A stretch of 27,754 nt of DNA from Avisuccinivibrio_A sp964651505 (GTDB taxonomy: Bacteria; Pseudomonadota; Gammaproteobacteria; Enterobacterales; Succinivibrionaceae): assembly GCA_964651505.1 (NCBI GenBank), contig CAZYXT010000018.1, positions 1-27,754 on the forward strand, read 5' to 3'. Shown here one piece after another: positions 16,600 to 23,144 of the stretch. Both the position numbers and the translations under genes were made by a program. The notes below the pieces were generated by a model. That model was not told the DNA's origin, made no database searches, and was given only the letters and a program-made list of their open reading frames with translations. Within the stretch, counting starts at the first letter, position 1. Each line of letters opens with the position of its first letter.

Positions 16600-16695
16600 A
16601 AAACTTAAACTAAAGCTCACTAAGTTCGTTGCAAAAAACAAGCCTGCACAAATAAAAGTAAATCGCACGGAAGGTCTAAGGGAAGAGAAGCATAA

Positions 16696-16734
16696 CTTTA
16701 TCTTAAGTTCCGCCCCCATATTATAACTACACGC
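16696..16734. repeat. left terminal inverted repeat of the IS
   Basis: Partner of 18384-18422 with 31/39 matches. It contains the transposase stop codon (TAG, 16727-16729) inside the perfectly conserved inner 13 bases, so coding sequence runs into the repeat. Confidence 0.65.
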
Positions 16735-18277
16735 TAAGCCTGGGCAACCTCACTTCCGGGAGCGGGATTTCGCAGAGCTTTAAGACATCAGCGCTCTTCT
16801 TGGTAAACTCCTGAGCGAGGATCGCTTTATCGAATACTTTGCATTTAACGTTTTCTAGCGCCACCAGTGCCCCTTTAACCGTCATCTTCTGCCTGCCGGC
16901 CTTCAACTTGTTCATGATGATCATGACCAGGATGGAGGCTATGAAGCAGATCATCAGATGGCCCCTAAAGGTTTCCTCCGAATGCACCGCCAACGGCAAC
17001 AGCTTGCAATAATTTTTCGATATATCAAACATTTGCTCGATTTGCTGTCTGGTGCAGTAGGTATCCAGGATGTCCTTCTCGTCAATATCAACCGACGAGA
17101 TGATCATGAACACCCCAAACCGATCTTCATTTGCAGCAAATCGTTCGCCAAGTTGGTCATCATTGGAGGCAAGGAAGATATCCAATGCTTTGCCTTGTTC
17201 GATGACTTGCCGGTACAAGTCCCTGCACAGATAAACATACACGGTGCGGCCCTCGTAGTTGCAAGCAACGCGTTTGATGTACAAGGCCCTGTTGTTGAAT
17301 TTGACCAGGTGCTTGGGATTTTTGAGAGTGCTGAAGTGCTCTTGGTAAACTTGTTTGTAAAGGCTCATGTTTTCTCTGAGCCCGGTGATGAAGCCTATGT
17401 TGCTTTCGAGCAGACTTCTTAGGTTTTCATGGCTGCAATATCCGGCATCAAGCAAGGCGCACCTTACTTTCACTCCATGCTCTTGAAGCTCGGCTGCCGT
17501 GATCTTCAAAGTGCTGACGTCAACGACGTTGCCCGGAATGTACCTCATGTAAACGGGCAGTCCCGTTCTTTGATCGGTGACATAGATAAGACGCACCTCC
17601 TCACTGATTTGGCCGTTATGATTGGACACGGCCGTCAATGGGAAGTGGATGGAGTTGGGCAAGCCGGTGCTGTCGATCAAGATATTGAGCGATTCGGGGG
17701 CTAAGGCGCCGCAGAACTCGAAATAGGCATCATAAAATTTGCGACAGCACTCCTCGCTGCCCACAGATTTCATCATTTCGCTGATGCGCTGCGAGGTAGG
17801 ATTGGCTTTAGGGAAGAGCTCGCTGACATAGTTGCCCTCATACCAGCTCTCTGCGTGGACATTGGACTCATTGCGCAAGATGTAGTGGAAGATCATGGTG
17901 ATGAACAACTCTTGATAAGGCGTCTGCATGGCTTTGATGCAGTTAATGAGTCCGCTGCGCTCAAACATGCCGTTCAAGAAGTAGGTGTCGCCAAAGTTTA
18001 AGATCTTGCGCTCCGCTTGGCCTTCATTTACTGCTTTCTTTTTTCTGCGCTTGTCGACGGTCCGATCTACAAACTCCTTAGGCGGCACTCCATATTTTCC
18101 TGTTTTGATGTCAAAGGTGAACACGCCGCGCTCCCTGCTGCGAAAGATGTTGCGCTCTTTGTCCAAGACCCTGCCCAAGCTCGTCATTTCCTTTTTTACG
18201 TTCTTGTTCTCATCCCGGTATGAGCGGTCCAGATAAGCATACACGATGCCGCCGACCTTCCTGTACGCAATGAACAT
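16727..18277 (-). CDS. IS1634/IS4-like DDE transposase
   Basis: A 516-residue transposase that appears intact. The N-terminal about 90 residues (YRKVGGIVYAYLDRSYRDE...) form the DNA-binding part seen in this family. The RNase H-like catalytic core shows aspartates in LNILIDSTGLPNS (about residue 203) and CALLDAGYCSHENL (about 280), and the glutamate in YCTRQQIEQMFDISKNY (about 430). The Y-(2)-R-(3)-E type spacing of the last motif is typical of IS4-related enzymes. The ATG at 18277 is followed by the conserved start and preceded by AGGAGGAT. It is the only gene of the element and has no role in the flagellar operon apart from interrupting it. Confidence 0.88.
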   Translation of the reverse strand: MFIAYRKVGGIVYAYLDRSYRDENKNVKKEMTSLGRVLDKERNIFRSRERGVFTFDIKTGKYGVPPKEFVDRTVDKRRKKKAVNEGQAERKILNFGDTYFLNGMFERSGLINCIKAMQTPYQELFITMIFHYILRNESNVHAESWYEGNYVSELFPKANPTSQRISEMMKSVGSEECCRKFYDAYFEFCGALAPESLNILIDSTGLPNSIHFPLTAVSNHNGQISEEVRLIYVTDQRTGLPVYMRYIPGNVVDVSTLKITAAELQEHGVKVRCALLDAGYCSHENLRSLLESNIGFITGLRENMSLYKQVYQEHFSTLKNPKHLVKFNNRALYIKRVACNYEGRTVYVYLCRDLYRQVIEQGKALDIFLASNDDQLGERFAANEDRFGVFMIISSVDIDEKDILDTYCTRQQIEQMFDISKNYCKLLPLAVHSEETFRGHLMICFIASILVMIIMNKLKAGRQKMTVKGALVALENVKCKVFDKAILAQEFTKKSADVLKLCEIPLPEVRLPRLSV

Positions 18278-18288
18278 GCCATCCTCCT

Positions 18289-18325
18289 GTAGTTATAGGA
18301 AAACCTTATAATGGATTATAACTAC
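18289..18325. repeat. subterminal inverted repeat upstream of the transposase
   Basis: GTAGTTATA (18289-18297) and its exact reverse complement TATAACTAC (18317-18325) flank a 19-base AT-rich centre just ahead of the transposase ATG. The same 9-mer occurs in both IS terminal repeats. It could be a transposase binding site overlapping the transposase promoter, and so a self-regulation site. This role is inference. Confidence 0.55.
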
Positions 18326-18383
18326 GTTTGCAGGAAAAAACAAGCGAAAATGGCTAAAGAATGCAAAAAATTAGGTTTTTGAG

Positions 18384-18422
18384 GCGTGTAGTTATATTTT
18401 ATGGGCGGAGATTAAGATTATG
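18384..18422. repeat. right terminal inverted repeat of the IS
   Basis: Partner of 16696-16734. The truncated endonuclease reading frame runs into this repeat and stops within it (TAA at 18399-18401). That marks the junction between IS and restriction-gene DNA at about 18418-18424. Confidence 0.65.
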
Positions 18423-18659
18423 TATCGCCTGCTTCCGAAAAGTTTCGCGAGTATTTTCTGCATAATTTGTCCCATAGTGACTATTTACAAATTCAATTAT
18501 GTCATGGACACGAATCCAATTATTGGCAGCTGTTGACCAAGGGCTATCCTCAGTTAAGCCGGCCATCGCAAGCAATGTATAACAGCAAATATGATTTTTC
18601 TGTTCAAATGGAACATGAAGTGCATTTAAAATCTCCTGAGATTCTGTTAATTTGCTCAT
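18399..18659 (-). pseudogene. BsuBI/PstI-type restriction endonuclease, N-terminal fragment
   Basis: Eighty-six codons that match the N-terminal helix-turn-helix domain of the BsuBI/PstI endonuclease family: LLAMAGLTEDSPWS, then IIEFVNSHYGTNYAENTRETFRKQAIHN. Full-length relatives have about 300-320 residues with a C-terminal nuclease domain, which is absent here. After HN the frame enters the right end of the insertion sequence and stops. The remainder is not found on the far side of the insertion sequence, so it was deleted, not merely split. The ATG overlaps the methyltransferase stop in ATGA and follows AAGGA, indicating translational coupling. The product cannot cut DNA. Confidence 0.82.
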
Positions 18660-20144
18660 ATAAAATTCCTTAATATCTTGTCACAAGAAGCCTCGGACAT
18701 ATCCTTACCGGCTATTAACGCCTTTCCCATTGCTTCAATTGAATTGAGCGGAGGTACTGGCATTAAATTAATTTCAGTAGAGTTAACCTGAGTGGAGCCG
18801 TTTAAAATTCTATAGTAGCAATCATATAGTGTTGAATTGAAAATCACATATAAGCCGTAAACTACACATTCAGACAATTCATGCAGGCCACAAATAAAAT
18901 TTATTTTATTTTGCGTGCTAATTTTTGTGTACTGAGGATGTTTAGAGGCTATATAAACTCCACATTGAAGTCTTCTGTGTTCTTCTTTGGCAGTAAACCT
19001 TTTAACAAAAAGGTAATTTGAATTTTTTTGTAAAAGAGCGTTTTGTTTTGTGACAAGATACTCATGTTCTTTGCCAATAGGAAAAATAACCTTTCCATTC
19101 TTTATATGTTGAGAATAAAATAGTGGAACAGCTGACTCTTCCTCACAATCGCGCAGTGCCTCCCGATTTCTAAAATCGACAGTAAGCCCCGTTCTCATTT
19201 TAAGACCGATTGAGGGCAAAGTACAAGGCAAGCGCATCAGCCTGTCTAAAGTTTTGATCTCATTGTCATTGGTAACAAGGAACACATATTGTTCCTCCGC
19301 ACTTATAACCTTTGCATAGGGAGCCTGAAAAGAAGTTTTTTGTAAAAAATCTGCATTGCTTTGAGTGGTTGTGATAGTTATATTTTGAGGTTTATTTTGT
19401 GTCTTTTTAACCTTGATAATCATTGTCTCTTGAAGAACGCTTTCTTTTTCAAAGACCTTATCGCGGCTTTCAAACAAATGAATGTGTTCAAGAACCCCAT
19501 GAGATAAAAACTTTTGCCTAAATTTTTTAAAATACACACCGGAAGTCCAGGAGCGTGGGATGATATACACCAATTGGCCATCATTTTTAAGATTAAATAA
19601 ACTCATTGAGGCAAACAAAAAATATAAGTTTGGTGCTCCATGACATACATCAGTCATTACTCTGACTTCAGGGGCCGATTTTGGCAGTTTGAGATAGGGA
19701 GGATTTGCAATCACAAAATCATATTTGGGTGGATTGGAAGATGCATTCGACGTGCAATTATAATCATACTGCTGCGATAAAATGTAATTGTCGGCAATAA
19801 GTTCATATTCAATTTTTTTGTTGCAGTTAGAACGCAGCCAATTCAAATTTGCCCGCAAAAGTTCCAAGATGTTGGTATCGTTCTCATAACAAGTAAGTTT
19901 GATGCTCGTAATTGATGGTATACCTGAAATTCGTTCAATTAAAGCTGCGGCAAGAATTCCCAAGCCGGCACCGGGATCCAAAATGGATACCGGGCCGCAA
20001 AGAGAGTTAAAGTCAAACAGTCCTGCCATGAACAAGGCTGTTTCCTTGCTCGTAAAAAATTGCCCGTATTTTTTTTCTTTGGGCCTTGGTCATCTGCTCA
20101 ATATATTTTGTTGTTGAGGTTACAACATAATCAATCATGCTCAT
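18656..20144 (-). pseudogene. BsuBI/PstI-type N6-adenine DNA methyltransferase, frameshifted in an A8 tract
   Basis: Methyltransferase partner of the truncated endonuclease. Intact codons from 20035 down give 459 residues with the AdoMet-binding motif I ILDPGAGLGILAAAL and catalytic motif IV VIANPPYLKLP. Family members of about 500 residues begin with a helix ending in a KKxGQFFT motif. That motif is present upstream in a different frame. The ATG at 20144 encodes MSMIDYVVTST... up to AQRKK. Eight As (8 Ts on the plus strand, 20069-20076) follow, and KYGQFFTSKETALFM continues in the +1 frame. With seven As the gene would encode about 495 residues without interruption. It is either a phase-variable OFF state or a decayed gene. 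Its codon use is much more AT-rich than its neighbours, which suggests transfer. Confidence 0.82.
20069..20076 (-). repeat. A8 homopolymer at the methyltransferase frameshift
   Basis: Eight consecutive As on the coding (minus) strand, preceded by CAAAG, sit exactly where the frame breaks. Removing one base restores the conserved RKKYGQFFT sequence. Such tracts are known slippage sites for replication and for RNA polymerase. Confidence 0.85.
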
Positions 20145-20432
20145 GGCAGGTTCACTCTGCAAATTCCCCTATATCGCTGCAATCCCTATTGAAACTTGCT
20201 TATAAGCACCCTGTTGGTTACACTCAAGCAGATCCTGATTAATACCTTTCTTTCCTTTTCTTTTTTTAAACTTTAACTGATTTTATCGCTAATTTTTTTT
20301 CACGCTTTATCTGCGTATGTTTTTTAAATGGAAATGCCGCCAATCCTGCGCTGAGATCCATACCCGCCATTGAAAGCTGCAGCAGGACACATATCCTTTT
20401 TAGCCATTGTGCCGGCGATCTGGCTTTTAAGA
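20145..20432. other. AT-rich gene-free stretch between the restriction remnant and yqcC
   Basis: About 290 bases with no supported gene. It holds a 12-bp palindrome TGCTTATAAGCA at 20197-20208 (about 55 bases upstream of the methyltransferase start) that could be an operator. Near the yqcC end a stem AGCCA/TGGCT (20402-20425) is followed by TTTT on the plus strand. Composition changes from AT-rich to host-like toward 20400, marking the right border of the acquired DNA. Confidence 0.4.
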
Positions 20433-20771
20433 TTATCGGTGCTCAAAAGCACAGCGCTCATCGAGCTTTTTTAAAATGGCAATGAGCTCTTGATAGCGCT
20501 CCTGATCTTCTTTGTAGAGTTCCTCTGCCAGAGTGTGGCAGACCAGGTTGAAAGGAAGCACCAATGCCCCTTCTTTGATCATCTGCCTGAGCCTTGCGAT
20601 GAGCACATACTCAAGCCACTGATGAAACTCCATGGCATCAAGGCAAAATGGCGTTTGTGACACAAAAGACTCCTCGCAAGGCCGGCCCTCCGCGCCGCCC
20701 CATAGTGCAAGCTTGGCCAATTGTTGTTCTAATTCGTCTAAAATTGCTAAAATTTCCTCATAAGACTGCAT
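20433..20771 (-). CDS. yqcC: YqcC family protein (DUF446)
   Basis: Small soluble protein of unknown function, 112 residues from the ATG at 20771. The family pattern is visible: an N-terminal helix, the QTPFCLDAMEFHQWLEYVLIARLRQMIKEGALVLP core and a C-terminal helix ILKKLDERCAF. In enterobacteria yqcC lies beside the tRNA pseudouridine synthase gene truC, which is not present here. The ATG is chosen because GCGAGGGACCT precedes it; a TTG eight codons upstream (20795) is less likely. It is divergent from the gene at 20822, with about 50 bases between the two starts. Confidence 0.85.
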   Translation of the reverse strand: MQSYEEILAILDELEQQLAKLALWGGAEGRPCEESFVSQTPFCLDAMEFHQWLEYVLIARLRQMIKEGALVLPFNLVCHTLAEELYKEDQERYQELIAILKKLDERCAFEHR

Positions 20772-20821
20772 AGGTCCCTCGCTTGCAGTCGACAAACTGC
20801 CTTATGAAGGAGGATTCTAAC

Positions 20822-21388
20822 ATGCTGACCCCTGATGAAAAAGTGCAACTTACCGCCAGGCTATTGAAGACAGCCCAAGATCTCTACTTAAAAGGCATCA
20901 CCCCTTCGGTCGCTTCCATCAAGGCCAAAGCAGGCGGCGACATCCCCCTGCCGTGCATAGTGGAGGCCATGACCATGTGGAATCAGATGGACAAAAGCCA
21001 TTTGAACAAGCTCAAGCTTGAAGGCGTCACCGACTTGCAAGATGAAGACGGCGAAGAACCCAAGGCAGATGATAACCAAGAGGGTGAGTGCGAGCCTGAT
21101 TTTGCCATCATGGACCGCAGCAAAGAGGCAGGCTTATCGCCAAAGGATCCTCTTGCAGGCAAGAGCGCATCTTCTGCAAGACGCCTCTCGCACTTTTACA
21201 GTTACCCGAAAAACCATCCGGTCTTGCTTCAAAACGATCATCAAAGCCAAAACTTGTTAAAAGAGCTCATAGCCGCCATCAAAGAGCAAAACCTTGAGCT
21301 TAAAAAGCTCTCATCAAGTTTTGAGGCCTTCAGGCAAGAGGTCATCCCCCTGCTCTCCAAAATGACAGACTCCTCTGATCCCAAATAA
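20822..21388 (+). CDS. hypothetical protein, possible KfrA-like DNA-binding N terminus
   Basis: 188 residues, not confidently recognised. Residues about 8-50 (AQDLYLKGITPSVASIKAKAGG...IVEAMTMW) resemble the KfrA N-terminal winged-helix pattern, with a helix, a short turn containing PSV, a glycine pair and a closing W. A strongly acidic, probably disordered stretch follows (about 60-95). The C terminus is a predicted coiled coil, LLKELIAAIKEQNLELKKLSSSFEAFRQEVIPLL. DNA-binding head plus coiled coil fits a KfrA-like protein, but this is inference. The start at 20822 is fixed by a strong GAAGGAGGA 7 bases upstream; earlier in-frame ATGs have no ribosome binding site. Confidence 0.75.
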   Translation: MLTPDEKVQLTARLLKTAQDLYLKGITPSVASIKAKAGGDIPLPCIVEAMTMWNQMDKSHLNKLKLEGVTDLQDEDGEEPKADDNQEGECEPDFAIMDRSKEAGLSPKDPLAGKSASSARRLSHFYSYPKNHPVLLQNDHQSQNLLKELIAAIKEQNLELKKLSSSFEAFRQEVIPLLSKMTDSSDPK

Positions 21389-21510
21389 ATGCACCTGATT
21401 TAACTGCCTAAGCTTGTCCTCAGCCTCAGGCTGTATCGTGGGTTTTCAAATCACTATAAATTGCCGATTATTTACAGACGATTGAATCTTTATGCAAAAT
21501 TAGGAGCGCC

Positions 21511-22236
21511 ATGAAAAAAGCTTTGACAGGCACCCTCGCAGCAACCATGTTATTGGCCGCAGTTCAGGTTTTTGCCGCAGAGGAAGGCTCTTTGTGCACG
21601 CAAAACGGCCTTATCAGCGTCACCGGGGTTGCTGAGTACAAGGTCAAACCCAATCTTGCAGTATTGAGCTTTGAGGTCAGCTCCTATCAAGAGCACTCCG
21701 ATGCCGCCCGCGCCGAGGTCGAAAAGAGCGTCGCTGCCTTTAGCGGGGCCTTAAAAGATCTTGCCTTGCCTGAAAACGCCGTTACGGCCGATAACTTAAG
21801 CTTAAGCCCCCGCTACGAGAGAGGCGATGGCAAGGTCGAGCGCATCATGTACCAAGCCTCGCGCGTGGTCACCGTCAAGCTTGAAGATTTTGCCATGATA
21901 GCCGATGTCACCGATCTTGCCCTGCAATGCGGCATCAATAAGGTTGGAAGCTTCAGCTATCAGTTAAAGGACAAAAAAGCAGCCTTGGATAAGGCGCGCG
22001 ATCTGGCCATTGCCGATGCAAAAGAGCAGGCCCAAAAACTGGCCTCAGGCTTTGGGGTCAGGCTTGGCAAGCCCTGCTCGTTAAGCTTTGAGCGCTCAAG
22101 CCCCGTCATTGCCCCTCGCTCAAACTTAATGATGGCAAGAGCCATGTCCGCTGATGCACCGGGAAGCGAGTCGGTGTACATCGCAGGCGACATCACGGTG
22201 GGAGCCGAGGCATACGCCTCCTTTGCCATCGAGTAA
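21511..22236 (+). CDS. secreted SIMPL-domain protein (DUF541, YggE-like)
   Basis: A 241-residue protein with a clear signal peptide (MKKALTGTLAATMLLAAVQVFA, cleavage after AXA-type FAA). It is followed by one SIMPL domain: GLISVTGVAEYKVKPNLAVLSFEV near the start and a long helix, KKAALDKARDLAIADAKEQAQKLASGFG, before the C-terminal strands. YggE-like proteins are periplasmic; members have been linked to oxidative stress tolerance, but the molecular activity is unknown. The ATG follows TTAGGAGCGCC. The gene stands alone between a co-directional hypothetical gene and a terminator shared with the convergent Rrf2 gene. Confidence 0.88.
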   Translation: MKKALTGTLAATMLLAAVQVFAAEEGSLCTQNGLISVTGVAEYKVKPNLAVLSFEVSSYQEHSDAARAEVEKSVAAFSGALKDLALPENAVTADNLSLSPRYERGDGKVERIMYQASRVVTVKLEDFAMIADVTDLALQCGINKVGSFSYQLKDKKAALDKARDLAIADAKEQAQKLASGFGVRLGKPCSLSFERSSPVIAPRSNLMMARAMSADAPGSESVYIAGDITVGAEAYASFAIE

Positions 22237-22338
22237 CCAAAGTCAAACTTTGATCCTTATCAACTCCGGGGGCAAAATACCGGCCCTTATGCTCAAAAGG
22301 GGCCCTCACAAAAGAGATCCATCTTTTTGCGATCGCCA

Positions 22339-22365
22339 GGGCCTTCAATCAGGCCCCGTCTTTTT
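22339..22365 (+). terminator. Rho-independent terminator after the SIMPL gene
   Basis: Stem GGGCCT/AGGCCC with a 6-nt loop is followed by CGTC and five Ts. It lies about 100 bases past the SIMPL stop and directly before the convergent Rrf2 gene stop at 22375. Confidence 0.75.
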
Positions 22366-22374
22366 GAAGACGAG

Positions 22375-22806
22375 CTAATCGCGCGAAGCAAAATCGTGCA
22401 GGCTGTGCAGGAGACTGTCCAAGGTCACCTTATTGAGCTCATCTTCCATGATCTGCTCTGTACAAATAAGTTTGTCGTCAAGCACATTGTGAATGTTGCG
22501 CCCCACAGGGCAGCGGGGATTGGGATTTTCGTGAAAAGGAAACAGCACCCGGTCTTTTTCGACGGCCCGAAAGACATCAAGGAGCGTGATCTCTTTTAGA
22601 TCTTTATTGAGTGCCGGGCCGCTTTTGCCCGGTTTAACCTTAACCAGCCCCGCCTCTTTGAGCATGCCTATGATCTTGCGCACCACCACAGGGTTGGTGC
22701 CTATGCTGCCTGCCAAAAACTCGGAAGTGGTTTTGATTTTGCCCTCAAAAAAAGCTATGGCCAGCAGGATGTGCACAGCCACGGGCAGCTTGGATGATAA
22801 TTGCAT
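22375..22806 (-). CDS. Rrf2-family transcriptional regulator
   Basis: A 143-residue winged-helix regulator. Residues 1-75 contain LPVAVHILLAIAFFEGKIKTTSEFLAGSIGTNPVVVRKIIGMLKEAGLV, the canonical Rrf2 helix-turn-helix, then the wing KPGKSGPALN. The C-terminal part has FHENPNPRCPVGRNI and LICTEQ. Only two cysteines are present, in contrast to the three that hold the Fe-S cluster in IscR and NsrR. It therefore looks more like the YwnA-type, cluster-free, possibly redox-sensing branch. The ATG at 22806 is chosen from AGAGGCGAG upstream; an in-frame ATG at 22830 is also possible. AT-rich dyads upstream may be its own operator. Confidence 0.86.
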   Translation of the reverse strand: MQLSSKLPVAVHILLAIAFFEGKIKTTSEFLAGSIGTNPVVVRKIIGMLKEAGLVKVKPGKSGPALNKDLKEITLLDVFRAVEKDRVLFPFHENPNPRCPVGRNIHNVLDDKLICTEQIMEDELNKVTLDSLLHSLHDFASRD

Positions 22807-22842
22807 GAACTCGCCTCTTGTTTGAGCCATTATAGCAGACAA

Positions 22843-23096
22843 CTGTAACTTAAAAGATTACAAAACAGTTTTTCTGTAACCTTTGCAATTATATTTAATT
22901 TGCAAAATTAAATGCATGAGATTTGATTGGCATGGTTTAAGCCCTCCTTTTAAAGGAGAGCCGGCATGAAAATTGATGCAGTTTGCGCAGGCAAAGAGGC
23001 AGGAGCCTTTGGGTAAGGCTTTTATAAGCGGCTTTGTGCGCACTTTCTTAAGCTTAATGATTCAAACTTGCCCCTGCAAAAGCCTTTTTTGCCCAT
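22843..23096. other. intergenic region upstream of the Rrf2 gene with dyads and a short ORF
   Basis: This holds AT-rich interrupted inverted repeats around 22845-22915 (TTGCAA...TTTGCAA and repeated CTGTAA/TTACA elements) that could be operators. It also holds a 15-bp near-perfect palindrome CTCCTTT-T-AAAGGAG at 22944-22958. A 16-codon plus-strand ORF at 22966-23016 follows. No longer convincing gene is seen on either strand. Confidence 0.45.
22966..23016 (+). CDS. possible 16-residue small ORF
   Basis: ATG at 22966 preceded by AAAGGAGAG at good spacing, then 16 codons (MKIDAVCAGKEAGAFG) and TAA. A stem-loop AGCCTT/AAGGCT with a 5-nt loop overlaps the stop codon and is followed by TTTTAT, like a terminator. 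The ribosome binding site itself is one arm of a palindrome and could be masked. No downstream plus-strand gene exists for it to regulate, so it may be a small protein or chance. Confidence 0.25.
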   Translation: MKIDAVCAGKEAGAFG

Positions 23097-23123
23097 AAAA
23101 AACCCCCAAGCTTGGCTTGAGGG
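23097..23123 (-). terminator. Rho-independent terminator after the Tim44-like gene
   Basis: On the minus strand CCCTCAAGC/GCTTGGGGG forms a 9-bp stem (one wobble pair) with a 3-nt loop and is followed by six Ts. It lies about 20 bases past the stop at 23145. Confidence 0.88.
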
Positions 23124-23144
23124 CAAGGATGATCCTTTTTGAAG

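Larger units (their letters stand above)
16696..18422 (-). mobile_element. insertion sequence (IS1634/IS4-like), about 1.73 kb
   Basis: A single transposase gene is bracketed by imperfect terminal inverted repeats. Reading outwards from inside, the left arm (16734 down to 16696) and right arm (18384 up to 18422) match at 31 of 39 positions. The first 13 bases (GCGTGTAGTTATA) are identical, and the blocks GGGCGGA and TTAAGAT also match. The exact outer ends are not certain. No target-site duplication can be seen when the two flanks are compared. The right arm is fused to a truncated restriction-endonuclease gene and the left arm lies upstream of flhA. This suggests that a deletion or recombination followed insertion. 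Confidence 0.75.

Noticed and set aside
16465..16719. 84-codon minus-strand frame overlapping the flhA start, considered as an flhB remnant
   Set aside because: Its translation lacks the FlhB C-terminal features (NPTHYA autocleavage site and following motif) and it overlaps the flhA start in another frame, so it is most likely chance.
20069..20076. Programmed ribosomal frameshift as the normal way to make the methyltransferase
   Set aside because: The required shift is +1 on an A-run without an obvious stimulatory structure or slow codon, and the family does not use frameshifting; slippage or mutation of the tract is simpler.
20150..20240. CRISPR-like repeat (sequence containing TTGAAAC near 20190)
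   Set aside because: Only one copy is present and no regularly spaced repeats surround it.
22858..23043. 61-codon minus-strand frame upstream of the Rrf2 gene
   Set aside because: No ribosome binding site or known domain, and it covers the dyad-rich putative regulatory region; composition is not gene-like.
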